This document shows, in pieces, positions 15,137 to 24,973 of a stretch of DNA of 64,000 nt. Source of the DNA: RSA9 sp036381195. Lineage in GTDB: Bacteria > Gemmatimonadota > Gemmatimonadetes > Longimicrobiales > RSA9. The notes beneath the pieces were generated by a model, which was not told where the DNA came from, made no database searches, and saw nothing but the letters and a program-made list of their open reading frames with translations. Within the stretch, counting starts at the first letter, position 1, and each line of letters begins with the position of its first letter. The stretch spans positions 100,427 to 164,426 of the forward strand of contig DASVDH010000022.1 in assembly GCA_036381195.1 (NCBI GenBank), given 5' to 3'. The position numbers and the translations under genes were made by a program.

Positions 15137-16628
15137 GGGTGCGGCTCAGCTCCTACTGGCGATGCTGTCGCTTGGTCCGCCTGCGACGGGTCGTGCGCAG
15201 GAGCCCGCGCGCCGCACGCTATCTCTGCAAGACATTATCGACTATACGCTTACAGGGAATCCCGGCATTCTGAGAGGGACGATCGAGCGGGACGCGCGGG
15301 AAGGGGAACTCCTCGAAGCGGGCGCCCCATACGGCACGACCCTGCATGCTTCCGTCACGGGAAGCCACGAGCGAGACGCGAATAGGGGCGAAGGGGGCCT
15401 GCCCGTTGCTGGGACGGGCACAACCTACACCATCGGCGCAAGCAAGCTACTCCGCCAGGGGATTCTCATCCAGCCGGAGGTCGTGGTTTCGCGGGCAACC
15501 CCGTCGGCCATCGGCGAGCCATACGCCGCAAGTATAGCTCTCAGGTTCGAATTGCCACTCGCGAACAACCGCTGGGGTGCGGTGCAGCGCGCAGAGGAGC
15601 AGGCCAGCGAAGCGAGGTACCGGGCGGCAACTCTCCGTCTGGAGAGCGCCATCGCGGAGGGCGTCCGTGACGCGGTCCTGGCGTACTGGGACTATCTTGC
15701 CGCGTACCATCGGTTGGCCGTTTGGGACTCTGCCGAGGCCCGCGCCCGTCGCATGGTTAGCGAGATGGAGCTCCTGGTGCGGGCCGACGAGCGCCCCGCG
15801 GCGGATCTCAACCAGGCGCTTGCTCGCCTCAGCAGCCAGCGCGTGGCCCGCATCGCAGCGGAACAGGAGCTCATCGAGGCGCGCCGCCAGCTCGGCCTTG
15901 CCATGGGCGTGGATCCGGCGGTCATCGTCGCGCTTCCCGATCCGGGCACGTCCTTCCCGCCCGCAGAACCCTTCCAGCCGGACTCAGCGACCGTGGAGCG
16001 CTGGGTCCAGGCTGCCCTCACTCGGCGTGCCGATCTCGCGGCGCTGATCGCAGAGTCGCGCGCGCTAGACATCGACCTCGACGCCGCACGGAACGATCTC
16101 CGCCCTCGCCTCGACTTGGCAGGGTCGCTCGGCTTCCAGCGCGTTGCGCCATCGTCCAGGGGGCTTCTGACGACGCGCCAGGATGGTTTCGGGGTGTCCC
16201 TGGGCGTACACTACTCGTTTGCGCCGGCGAACGCCGAGGCGCGCGGCCGGTTTGCCCAGCAACTCGCGCTCAGGAACCACGCCAGGGTACAGCACGCGCA
16301 ACTCGTGCGCGAAATCATCAGTGCCGTGCATGTCGCCGTCGCGGAACTGCGGCGGGCCACGGCCGCCCTGCTCGAGAGCCGAAGGGCGGTCGAACTCTAT
16401 CGCGAGGCCGTAGCCAACGAGCGACTGAAGTACGAATTCGGCACGGCCACGATCATGGACGTCTTGCTTGCGGAGGATGCGCTGACGGTGGCGACGCTGG
16501 ACGAGGTTGCACAGCATCTGGCGCAAGCGCGCGCGGTCGTCCGACTCCGGTTCGAGGCAGGCCTCCTTGTCGAGCGCTCGCGCGAGGGGGTAAAGGTCAA
16601 CGTCCACGCCCCCGAGCCGATCTCGTGA
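15120..16628 (+). CDS. TolC-family outer-membrane channel
   Basis: About 502 residues from ATG 15120 (TTG 15108 also possible). An N-terminal Sec signal (LLLAMLSLGPPATGRAQ) is followed by two OEP repeats typical of TolC: alternating long helices and beta strands, with EYGTATIMD-like KYEFGTATIMDVLLAED near residue 440. It forms the outer-membrane exit of a type I exporter. It is followed after 28 bp by the HlyD adaptor and then two ABC proteins, so it likely completes the peptide exporter of this cluster. Confidence 0.9.
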   Translation: MRTVGRGAAQLLLAMLSLGPPATGRAQEPARRTLSLQDIIDYTLTGNPGILRGTIERDAREGELLEAGAPYGTTLHASVTGSHERDANRGEGGLPVAGTGTTYTIGASKLLRQGILIQPEVVVSRATPSAIGEPYAASIALRFELPLANNRWGAVQRAEEQASEARYRAATLRLESAIAEGVRDAVLAYWDYLAAYHRLAVWDSAEARARRMVSEMELLVRADERPAADLNQALARLSSQRVARIAAEQELIEARRQLGLAMGVDPAVIVALPDPGTSFPPAEPFQPDSATVERWVQAALTRRADLAALIAESRALDIDLDAARNDLRPRLDLAGSLGFQRVAPSSRGLLTTRQDGFGVSLGVHYSFAPANAEARGRFAQQLALRNHARVQHAQLVREIISAVHVAVAELRRATAALLESRRAVELYREAVANERLKYEFGTATIMDVLLAEDALTVATLDEVAQHLAQARAVVRLRFEAGLLVERSREGVKVNVHAPEPIS

Positions 16629-16656
16629 CCATGAGCCTCGTGCCCGGGGGCAATCG

Positions 16657-17919
16657 ATGGACCGGAGCAATCTGTTTCGCAAGGTCGCCGTTCAGCGTGC
16701 GCTTTCCGCTGATCAACTGGACCAGGTTCTCGAAGCGACAAACCCGCGGGGTTGGGTGGGCCTGGCGGCGATCTGCCTTCTCCTGATCGTGGGAGTCGCA
16801 TGGAGCGTCGCGGGCAGGATCCCGACCAAAGTCCAGGGCCGCGGTATTCTCCTTCGGAGCGGCGGAGTCCTCGAAGTTGTCTCGCCTACCGACGGCCGGA
16901 TCAGCGACATCACCGTCCAGATTGGTGACAGCGTCTCGGAAGGCGAGGTAGTCGCCTGGCTGGTCCAGCCGGACCTGCTGGATGAACTGCAGACAGTCCG
17001 GGAAGAGCTCGCCGCTGCGCGGGACGAACACGCGCAACTCGTCGCCTTCGGCGCGCGCCAGGCCGACCTCGAGCGCAAAGCGCTGGACCAGCAGGAGGCA
17101 GAGGCCGAGGCCGCGCTGCGCAGCGCAGAAGAGCGCATTCGTCTCCTCGCGCAACGTCTGGAGGCGCAACAGGCCCTCCGTCGCCAGGGGCTCATCACGC
17201 AGGTGACCCTGCTCGATACGCGGCAGCAGCATGATCAGGCCAGCGAGAGAGCACGTCAGGCGCGCAGCACTCTCGCGCAAATCGCCCTGCGGCGCCTGGA
17301 GCTGGAGAACCGTACACGCGAGGCGCTGCGCACCGCTCAGCTCCGCGTCGCCCGCGCCGAGGCCGAGGTCGAGCGCGTCGAGCGAGAGCTGGCTGCCAAG
17401 ACGCAGGTGGTCTCACCGTTCACCGGGCGGATCCTAGAGATATTGACTGGACAAGGAATGATCGTCGGACGTGGCGACCCCATTGTCAGCCTCGATCTGA
17501 CCGGCCGCTCGGTCCAGCAACTCGTTGGGATCTTCTACGTGCCGTCACGGCACGGAAAGATGGTTCAGCCGGGAATGCCGATCCACATCGCTCCATCGAC
17601 CGTCCGCCAGGAGGAGTATGGCATGATGATCGGCACGGTTTCCTTCGTGTCGGACTATCCCACCACCACGAGGGCGATGCTGCGCGTTCTGAAGAACGAG
17701 GCGCTGGTTCAGGATCTTGCTGGCACCGACGCCCCCTACGAAGTGCATGCTAGCATCTTGCCGGATCCCACCACGACGAGCCGTTATCGCTGGACTTCGT
17801 CGGGCGGACCACCGCTGCGGATCGAGAGCGGGACCCTCGCCACTGCGTTCATCACGATCCGCGAGCAACGGCCGATCGAGCTGATCCTGCCCGCGATGCG
17901 CAGCCGGGTCGGGCGCTGA
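16657..17919 (+). CDS. NHLM-type secretion adaptor (HlyD family)
   Basis: A 420-residue membrane fusion protein. It has a short cytoplasmic tail, one transmembrane helix (about residues 32-53, WVGLAAICLLLIVGVAW), a biotinyl-lipoyl half-motif (SPTDGRISDITVQIGDSV), a long coiled-coil hairpin (about 105-245), the second lipoyl half (VVSPFTGRILEIL) and a beta-barrel. The layout matches the NHLM bacteriocin secretion protein family. It bridges the ABC exporter and TolC across the periplasm. It is 21 bp before the C39-ABC gene, in one operon. Confidence 0.9.
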   Translation: MDRSNLFRKVAVQRALSADQLDQVLEATNPRGWVGLAAICLLLIVGVAWSVAGRIPTKVQGRGILLRSGGVLEVVSPTDGRISDITVQIGDSVSEGEVVAWLVQPDLLDELQTVREELAAARDEHAQLVAFGARQADLERKALDQQEAEAEAALRSAEERIRLLAQRLEAQQALRRQGLITQVTLLDTRQQHDQASERARQARSTLAQIALRRLELENRTREALRTAQLRVARAEAEVERVERELAAKTQVVSPFTGRILEILTGQGMIVGRGDPIVSLDLTGRSVQQLVGIFYVPSRHGKMVQPGMPIHIAPSTVRQEEYGMMIGTVSFVSDYPTTTRAMLRVLKNEALVQDLAGTDAPYEVHASILPDPTTTSRYRWTSSGGPPLRIESGTLATAFITIREQRPIELILPAMRSRVGR

Positions 17920-17940
17920 AGCCGACGCTTCAGACGGCGC

Positions 17941-20181
17941 ATGGCCACGATCCCGCGACAACGACCACGACCGCCCGGGTTCAAGGTGCCCCCAAGGGCG
18001 GCGCGCCCTCTGCTCCGCCTCGTAAGGAGCCCGAAACGCGTTCGGGTTCCCACCGTTCTGCAGATGGAGGCCGTCGAGTGCGGAGCGGCATGCCTCGGCA
18101 TGATCTTGTCCTACTACGGCCGCCACGTCCCCTTGGAGGAACTCCGCGCCGCGTGCGGAGTTTCGCGCGATGGGAGCAAGGCGACGAACATCGTCCGCGC
18201 AGCCCGCGCCTATGGCCTCGTGGCACGTGCCTTCCGTCGAGAGCCACATCAGCTCCCCGGCATGGGGCTCCCTGCCGTTCTGCATTGGAACCTTAACCAT
18301 TTCGTCGTGCTCGAGGGCTTCAGCCAGGATCGGGTCTACCTGAACGACCCCAGTCGAGGTGCGGTCAGCGTCTCGCTGCGGGAGCTGGATGACGCCTTCA
18401 CGGGCGTCGTCCTGACCTTCTCGCCAGGGCCCGACTTCCGCGCCGGCGGGACGCGCCCGGGTCTGCTCGCATCCCTGGTGCCCCGCCTGGCGGGTACGCA
18501 TGCGGCTCTGCTCTACGTGCTGACCGCGGGTTTCGCCCTGCTGATTCCGGGCATGGCCATCCCTTCCTTCTCGCGCGTCTTCATCGATAGCATCCTCGTG
18601 CGCGGCCTCCACGACTGGCTGTCGCCTCTGCTCCTCCTCATGTGCGCGACGCTATTGGTCCAGGCGGGGCTCGTCTGGCTCCAGCAGCACTATCTGTTGC
18701 GACTCGAGACCCGTCTCTCGCTGCGCAGCACGGCTCAGTTCTTCTGGCACGTCCTCCGTCTGCCCTACAACTTCTTCGTCCATCGGTATGCCGGCGAGAT
18801 CGCCCAGCGGGCGAACATCAGCGACCGCGTCGCACGCCTCCTCTCCTCCGAGCTGGCGACCGCTGGACTCGACCTCGTGATCGTGCTGTTCTACGTAATC
18901 CTCATGATCCAGTATGACGTCCTCTTGACACTCGTCGGCGTCGTCACGGCGCTGATCAACCTCGCCGCTCTGCGTTACACGGCGCGAAAGCGCGCCGATA
19001 TCTCGCAGCACATCCAGCATGAGCGTGGCAGGCTGATGGGGCTCGCAATGGCCGGCCTCCAGTCCATCGAGATGCTGAAGGCGAGCGGCTCCGAGTCGGA
19101 CTTCTTTGCGCGTTGGTCCGGACAGCTCGCCAAGCTCGTCAACGCCAATCAACGGATGGCCCTGATCGTGCTCGCATTGGGCCCGTTGCCTGCCTTCTTC
19201 CTTGCGGTCAACACCGCGCTCGTCCTCGGGATCGGCGGACTCCGTGTTATGAATGGCGAGTTGAGCATGGGTATGCTCCTGGCCTTCCAGGCCCTCGCAC
19301 TCGCCTTTCTGACGCCCATCGGCCGGGTTCTCTCGATCGGTGGGCAGCTCCACGAGGTCGAGGGCGGCCTCCGCCGCCTCGATGACGTACTGCAGGCCGG
19401 GCTGGACCCGAATGCACCCCGTTTCAATGACCTGGACGAGCGGCCAGGGAGCCTCGCGAAGCTGTCCGGACACGTGGAACTCAGGAACGTCACGTTCGGC
19501 TTCAGCCGCCTCGAGCCACCGCTGATCCAGGGGTTCAGCCTCGCGCTGCGGCCGGGCAGCCGGGTCGCCCTCGTGGGGAAGTCCGGCTCTGGCAAGAGCA
19601 CGGTAGCACGGTTGCTTGCAGGGCTTTACGAGCCATGGGAGGGCGAGATCCTGTTCGATGGTCAGCCGCGCGCGGAGATCCCTCGCGCGGTGATGACGGC
19701 GTCTCTCGCGATGGTCGACCAAGAGATATTCCTGTTCGAGGGAACCCTGCGAGACAATCTCACCATGTGGGATCCGGTTCCTACGGAAGGCGATCTGCTG
19801 GACGCCACACGAGACGCGTGCATCTACGAAGACATCGCCATACGGCCGGGCGGACTCTCGTGCCTCGTGGAGGAGGGTGGCCGCAATTTCAGCGGCGGCC
19901 AGCGCCAGCGACTGGAGATCGCACGTGCGCTGGTGAACCGGCCGTCGATCCTCGTCCTCGATGAAGCCACCAGCGCCCTCGATCCGACGACCGAGAAACG
20001 GATCGACGACCACCTGCGACAGCGGGGTTGTACTTGCCTCATCGTGGCCCATCGGCTCAGTACGATCCGCGATTGCGACGAGATCATCGTGATGGAAAAC
20101 GGGCGGATCGTACAACGCGGCACGCACGCGGAGATGAGCAGGATGCCGGGCCCCTATCGCGACCTCATCGGAGGTGAATGA
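17941..20181 (+). CDS. NHLM exporter: C39 peptidase-ABC transporter
   Basis: A 746-residue protein. Residues about 35-160 are a C39 leader peptidase with catalytic C47 in QMEAVECGAAC, H120 in LNHFVVLEG and D136 in LNDPSRG. A six-helix membrane domain spans about 175-450. The ATPase follows with Walker A GKSGSGKST, signature FSGGQRQR and Walker B ILVLDEATSALD. It should bind the peptide precursors, cut after the GG of the NHLP and second leader, and export the product. The class III precursor lacks a GG site, so how it is matured or exported is open. It overlaps the next gene by ATGA. Confidence 0.95.
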   Translation: MATIPRQRPRPPGFKVPPRAARPLLRLVRSPKRVRVPTVLQMEAVECGAACLGMILSYYGRHVPLEELRAACGVSRDGSKATNIVRAARAYGLVARAFRREPHQLPGMGLPAVLHWNLNHFVVLEGFSQDRVYLNDPSRGAVSVSLRELDDAFTGVVLTFSPGPDFRAGGTRPGLLASLVPRLAGTHAALLYVLTAGFALLIPGMAIPSFSRVFIDSILVRGLHDWLSPLLLLMCATLLVQAGLVWLQQHYLLRLETRLSLRSTAQFFWHVLRLPYNFFVHRYAGEIAQRANISDRVARLLSSELATAGLDLVIVLFYVILMIQYDVLLTLVGVVTALINLAALRYTARKRADISQHIQHERGRLMGLAMAGLQSIEMLKASGSESDFFARWSGQLAKLVNANQRMALIVLALGPLPAFFLAVNTALVLGIGGLRVMNGELSMGMLLAFQALALAFLTPIGRVLSIGGQLHEVEGGLRRLDDVLQAGLDPNAPRFNDLDERPGSLAKLSGHVELRNVTFGFSRLEPPLIQGFSLALRPGSRVALVGKSGSGKSTVARLLAGLYEPWEGEILFDGQPRAEIPRAVMTASLAMVDQEIFLFEGTLRDNLTMWDPVPTEGDLLDATRDACIYEDIAIRPGGLSCLVEEGGRNFSGGQRQRLEIARALVNRPSILVLDEATSALDPTTEKRIDDHLRQRGCTCLIVAHRLSTIRDCDEIIVMENGRIVQRGTHAEMSRMPGPYRDLIGGE

Positions 20182-23099
20182 TGGGGTCCATACGGGTGCC
20201 AGCCGCGTTTCTCGAGCAGGACGCCTTGCGATTGCAGGTTGGCAGCAACGTTCCCTTCCTGCTGCACGGATATGACGCCTGGCTGGTCGAGAGCGGATAC
20301 GTCGATGTCTTTTGCGCCCGGCTCGATGGCGACCGGGTCGCCGGTGTGCGCACGCACCTGTTCCGCGTTCACGCCGCCCAGCTCATGCTACCCATCACCA
20401 CCGCAGGAGGCGGGTTCGCGGCCGTCGGCCTCCTCGCAGTCGGCGCGGACGGGGCTGAGCTCCTGCGCTTCCCGGCCCGGCGGCTGTGGGAGGCCAGCGG
20501 AGCCCGCGCGGAGCTGGACGGGCTGATCGCGGGGTGGGTGTCCCTGCTCTACACGGCGCTGTGTCCTCTCGAACTCCCCTCCCTCACAGCCGAAATCGAA
20601 GCGGGCACCAGCCGAGCCTATGACCAGGGGGTCGCGCTCGTGCCGGGTCAGGGCGTTCTGTGGATCTCTCACCAACGCGGCAGCTCGCGCTTACTGGGGC
20701 ATCCTGCCATGCGCATATCGGCGGGAGACTGCCTTCCCCTCGCGCGCCGCTCTTGGCTTGAGCCCGAATCGGAGGTCCAGCTCGACGCTGTCGGGGCGGC
20801 GAGCGACCTCGAGCCCCGCCAGGTCCAGGCCGCCATCGGCCTGCTACACGACTTCATGCTCCGGCTTTCGGCGCAACGGCTGGAACGGATCGAGAGCGAG
20901 CAGCAAGAGCGTATCGTGCGCATGGCTGCGGCAAGGGGCAGGGCGTACAGGGGCGGTTGGCTGAACCTGGCTCACGTCATGCGGCCGTTCCGGGGAACGC
21001 CAAGGCAATCCCGACCGGAGGCGGAGGCCGAGGCGGACGCCCTGCTGGCCGCGTGTCGGCTCGTGGGAGACCACCTGGGGATCCGGATCACGGGGCCTCG
21101 TCAGGTGGCGACCCTCGCCCAGTCGCGGCGCCCCGTGCTCGCCATCGCCGCGGCTTCGCGGATCCGGGTTCGCGCGGTCTCGCTACGTGAGGGCTGGTGG
21201 CGCCAGGACGGCGGACCGCTGCTGGGCTGGAGCGCGCAGCAGGGTCATCCACTGGCGCTCTTGCCGCGCGGGCCGGGTCGCTACGTGGCGCTGGACCCGA
21301 CCACTGGAGAAGAACGGCACGTGGACGCCGCGGTCGCGGCGACGATTTCTCCCTCTGCCTACAGCTTCTACCGTGGGTTCGGGGATCAGCCTCTGACGCT
21401 GCGGCGAATCTTCGGATTCGGCGTACGCCGCTGCGCGCGCGATATCACGTCGTTCATCCTCCTCAGCGGCGCGGCCGCCCTGCTCAGCCTCTTCGGCCCC
21501 GTCGCGACCGCCCTGGTCTTCAACGCGGTCATCCCGAACGCGGACCGGGCGCAACTCGTCCAGATCGTGGTGCTCCTCCTCGCCGTCGCTGGGGCAACCG
21601 CGCTTTTCTCGGTCGCTAGCTCGGTCGCGCTACTCAGGATCGAAGCGAAGCTCAGCGGCGACCTCATGGCTGCGGTCTGGGACCGCCTCCTTGCACTGCC
21701 GGCGCGCTTCTTCCGCTCGTTCTCGGCCGGCAATCTCGCGAGTCGGGCAATGGCTATCGAGTCGATCCGGCAGATCCTGTCCGTGGCCACGATGAGCGCG
21801 CTCGTGACGGGCACGATGGCCCTTTTCCAATTCGCTTTCCTCTTTCACGTCAGCTCCACCCTCGCGCTAATCAGCGCCGCGCTGATCGGCACCATGGCCG
21901 TCATCACGTGGGTCACCGGGTACGTCCAGCTAAGGTACCAACGTGCCATCACTGCGCTCCAGGCGCGCCTATCCGGAATCGTCCTCCAACTGCTGACAAA
22001 CATTGGGAAGATCCGCGTGGCGGGCGCCGAGCCTCACGCGTTCGCCCTTTGGGCGCGGTCCTTCGCCGAGCAACGCAGGTTGCAGTATCGGGTCCGTTTT
22101 GTGAGCAATGTTCTGAGAACCTTCCAGACATCGTTCCCGTTGTTTGCGAGCATCGTTCTGTTCGCCGCCGCAGCCCCGCTGGTGTCCGACGGGGGCGTGC
22201 TCCGCACCGGCGATGTCATCGCCTTCCTCGCGGCCTTCGGAACTGCTGCCACGGGCATGGTGACCGTGAGCGCCACCTTCGTCAGTGTGCTGGGCGTGAT
22301 TCCGTATCACGAGCAACTCAAGCCCATTCTGCATGGGACGCCCGAGATCACTGCGGGAAAGCTCGATCCCGGGGCGCTGCGCGGCAACATCGCTGTCGAG
22401 CACGTCACCTTCCAGTACGACGAGAATGCCCCCCCGATCCTGCGCGATTTGACGATCCGGGTGGCCGCATCGGAGTTCGTCGCTCTGGTTGGCCCGTCCG
22501 GCTCGGGGAAGTCGACTATTCTTCGCATACTGCTCGGCTTCGAGAGACCGACATCAGGCGCGGTTTATTACGACGGCCAGGATCTGGCCAGTCTGGATGT
22601 CGGCGCTGTCCGGGGTCAGATCGGGGTGGTGCTTCAGGGGGCCCAGCCGCTGCCCGGAGACATCTTCAGCAACATCGTCGGCTCAAGCGGGGCCACTCTG
22701 GAGGAGGCCTGGGAAGCCGCGCGGATGGCTGGCCTGGACGAGGATCTCAAGCGCATGCCCATGGGCATGTTCACGGTGATCGGGGAAGGCAGCAGCACGC
22801 TCTCAGGCGGCCAACGGCAGCGGCTCATGATCGCTCGTGCGCTGGTCCGTAGGCCGAAGATCCTCCTGCTGGACGAGGCGACCAGCGCTCTCGACAACGC
22901 GACGCAGGCGGCCGTGAGCGCGAGTCTGGAGCGACTGAAAGTGACCCGCATCGTCATTGCCCACAGGTTGAGCACGATCGTGCGCGCGGACCGGATCTAC
23001 GTGATCATGCACGGACAGGTCGTTCAGGCAGGAACCTACAACGAGCTGATGGATACCGATGGACCCTTCGCGGATCTGGCCAAGCGGCAACTCCTCTGA
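20178..23099 (+). CDS. NHLM exporter: second ABC transporter subunit with long N-terminal domain
   Basis: A 973-residue protein. The first approximately 420 residues form a soluble domain typical of this NHLM ABC family, without the C39 Cys-His pair. Six membrane helices follow (about 430-710) and an ATPase with Walker A GPSGSGKST, signature LSGGQRQR and Walker B ILLLDEATSALD. In NHLM loci it pairs with the C39-ABC protein, probably as a heterodimer. The start overlaps the preceding stop (ATGA), giving coupled synthesis of the two halves. Confidence 0.93.
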   Translation: MMGSIRVPAAFLEQDALRLQVGSNVPFLLHGYDAWLVESGYVDVFCARLDGDRVAGVRTHLFRVHAAQLMLPITTAGGGFAAVGLLAVGADGAELLRFPARRLWEASGARAELDGLIAGWVSLLYTALCPLELPSLTAEIEAGTSRAYDQGVALVPGQGVLWISHQRGSSRLLGHPAMRISAGDCLPLARRSWLEPESEVQLDAVGAASDLEPRQVQAAIGLLHDFMLRLSAQRLERIESEQQERIVRMAAARGRAYRGGWLNLAHVMRPFRGTPRQSRPEAEAEADALLAACRLVGDHLGIRITGPRQVATLAQSRRPVLAIAAASRIRVRAVSLREGWWRQDGGPLLGWSAQQGHPLALLPRGPGRYVALDPTTGEERHVDAAVAATISPSAYSFYRGFGDQPLTLRRIFGFGVRRCARDITSFILLSGAAALLSLFGPVATALVFNAVIPNADRAQLVQIVVLLLAVAGATALFSVASSVALLRIEAKLSGDLMAAVWDRLLALPARFFRSFSAGNLASRAMAIESIRQILSVATMSALVTGTMALFQFAFLFHVSSTLALISAALIGTMAVITWVTGYVQLRYQRAITALQARLSGIVLQLLTNIGKIRVAGAEPHAFALWARSFAEQRRLQYRVRFVSNVLRTFQTSFPLFASIVLFAAAAPLVSDGGVLRTGDVIAFLAAFGTAATGMVTVSATFVSVLGVIPYHEQLKPILHGTPEITAGKLDPGALRGNIAVEHVTFQYDENAPPILRDLTIRVAASEFVALVGPSGSGKSTILRILLGFERPTSGAVYYDGQDLASLDVGAVRGQIGVVLQGAQPLPGDIFSNIVGSSGATLEEAWEAARMAGLDEDLKRMPMGMFTVIGEGSSTLSGGQRQRLMIARALVRRPKILLLDEATSALDNATQAAVSASLERLKVTRIVIAHRLSTIVRADRIYVIMHGQVVQAGTYNELMDTDGPFADLAKRQLL

Positions 23100-23148
23100 G
23101 TCAGGCCTCCGCGCGCCGCGAGGCGCGAGGGAGCGCTGCGTTGATGGC

Positions 23149-24357
23149 GTGGCACTCCGATGGATCGTAGCGGCATGCTCGCTGGTCTGGATCGTCGCCT
23201 GCGCTTCTCCCCGCACGCCGAAGGAGGAGCGGGAGTATCGGGCCGCTCACGGCGATGGCGATATCGTCATCGCGGCGGTATGGCCCTGGAAGGCACGCAA
23301 GGACATTCTGTTTGGCCAGGGGCTCGAGCTCGCGCTTGAGGAAGCGGCGCTCGCCGGGGGCTTGGGAGGGCGGCGGATTCGTCTGCTCAAGGAGGACGAT
23401 CATGAATCTGTGGACGAGGGCCTGCTGTTGGCTCAACGTCTCGCCAACGATCCCGAGGTCGTTGCGGTGATCGGTCACCTGCAATCGTACGTGGCCATAC
23501 CGGCCGCAGCGATCTACGATCTCGCGGGCATCGTGCTGATCTGCCCGACATCGACGAGCCCGGCGCTGACGAACGAGGGATACGAGCGAGTTTTTCGCAC
23601 CACCTTCACCGACGACGTTACCGGACGAGAGATGGCCGACTTCGCTTTCCGGCAGGGATACCGCAGAGTGGCGGTCTACTACATTCGCAACGCGTACGGC
23701 CGCTCGCTGGCGAACGCGTTCGAGGAGCGGGCGGCCGAATTGGGCATCGCGATCGTCCAGCGCGCCTCCTACGACCCTGACCGCCAGCGGCAGCACGGCC
23801 CCGGCTTCGAGCCCACGTTCCGCGAATGGAGTCGGCTCGACCTGGATGCCCTATTCGTCGCGGGCCAGGCGCCAGAGGCGGGTTTCCTCATCGCCGAGGC
23901 GCGCCGCAACGGCATCACGGTGCCGGTCCTCGGGAGCGATGCGATGGCCACACAATCCCTGATCGCGGCTGGCGGAGCCGCCGTGGAAGGCACGGTGCTC
24001 CCGGCCGCCTTCCACCCGGATGACGAGCGACAGGCGGTTCGGCGTTTCGTGCGCGCGTTCACCGAACGTTTCGGGAAGCCGCCTGATGTGGGCGCCGCCC
24101 TCGCGTACGACGCGCTCAGCGTGCTGGTGCATGCGATAAGGAAGGCCGGAACTCCGGCGCCGGGCGAAGTCGCGCGGGCCCTCCGCACGATGCGCGATTG
24201 GGAAGGGGTCACGGGGCGTTTCGGCTTTGACGACAGGGGCGAGCTCATCGAACCGAGGCTGGTCAAGGTGGTGGTGCGGAATGGCCGATTCGAATACCTC
24301 GACGAGGGGGCTTTGGCGGGGCGGGAGCGTTCCGGCGCTCCTGCCAGGGGATCGTAG
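23149..24357 (+). CDS. LivJ-like periplasmic binding lipoprotein
   Basis: About 402 residues from GTG 23149, chosen because it gives a clean lipoprotein signal (MALRWIVAACSLVWIVAC); the longer reading from 23059 runs back into the ABC gene. It has a two-lobe type 1 binding-protein fold as in branched-chain amino acid receptors (GQGLELALEEA, AVIGHLQSYVAIPAA, then VAVYYIRNAYGRSLANAFEE). The ligand is unknown. There is no permease beside it, so it more likely senses or captures a ligand than feeds an importer. It sits in the transport operon and may bind the exported peptide or a cue. Confidence 0.85.
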   Translation: MALRWIVAACSLVWIVACASPRTPKEEREYRAAHGDGDIVIAAVWPWKARKDILFGQGLELALEEAALAGGLGGRRIRLLKEDDHESVDEGLLLAQRLANDPEVVAVIGHLQSYVAIPAAAIYDLAGIVLICPTSTSPALTNEGYERVFRTTFTDDVTGREMADFAFRQGYRRVAVYYIRNAYGRSLANAFEERAAELGIAIVQRASYDPDRQRQHGPGFEPTFREWSRLDLDALFVAGQAPEAGFLIAEARRNGITVPVLGSDAMATQSLIAAGGAAVEGTVLPAAFHPDDERQAVRRFVRAFTERFGKPPDVGAALAYDALSVLVHAIRKAGTPAPGEVARALRTMRDWEGVTGRFGFDDRGELIEPRLVKVVVRNGRFEYLDEGALAGRERSGAPARGS

Positions 24358-24973
24358 CCTCCCCTTGCGCCGGCCGGTGCGACGGGTGAACGCGGGGGTC
24401 GGTGCGCTGCCCTTGGGAAGGGTTTGCGTTGAGTGATCCGCTGAATTGAACGTCAACGATCGCTATTGACTTCTGCGAAGGACGAATGCTATAATAGATA
24501 ATCAATGATCCTGCAAAGAGGCAGTGATGGCCCTCTGGCCACAGGCCGCGTAGCGGCTGGGTCCCCCGGGAGCGCTCCGACGCCGGGGTGCTCTCGCGGC
24601 GGTTGATGCGCGCGCCCAAGCCTTCACCTCATCGCCGCATGAGAACAGCCGCGGGTGCCCCACCGGGAGCCGTGGGCGCGCGGCTGTCTGATGCCGACTT
24701 CTTCCCGCCGGAGCGAAGCCGGTCCGGCATCCGTTTGCGGCCGCCCGTGTTCTTGCGACGATCGTCGCGCTCTGGTGAGGGGACCGGCGGATGCACGGGC
24801 CACACGCGGCTCACGGACCGATCAAGCGGTGGGAGAAGTCCTCACGGCGCGGCCGAGAATTTCGGGTGTTAAGTCCGTGACGCGGAGCCGGCCACGCCGA
24901 CAGGCGCGACTCCTGGTGCTGGAACGGTGGACTGGTCGCTCTCGGGGTAACCTTTCGTCCCCTACCCATCACC
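24358..24973 (+). other. Intergenic region and long leader before the sigma-54 activator
   Basis: 616 bp containing a sigma-70 promoter (24466-24495) and then about 470 nt before the activator ATG. This leader can fold several GC-rich hairpins (for example CCGCgtaGCGG near 24545 and CCCCGG/CCGGGG near 24565-24588). A 33-codon ORF begins at 24505, about three bases from the predicted transcript start. I recognise no riboswitch family. Confidence 0.5.
24466..24495 (+). promoter_or_regulatory. Sigma-70 promoter of the activator gene
   Basis: TTGACT at 24466-24471, an 18-bp spacer, then a perfect TATAAT at 24490-24495, in an AT-rich island. The start would be near 24502. Housekeeping transcription of the activator fits its proposed role over sigma-54 promoters. 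Confidence 0.75.

Noticed and set aside
24505..24600. Possible GEMM/c-di-GMP riboswitch pieces
   Set aside because: Some resembling words, but the predicted transcript start leaves no room for the 5' stem.
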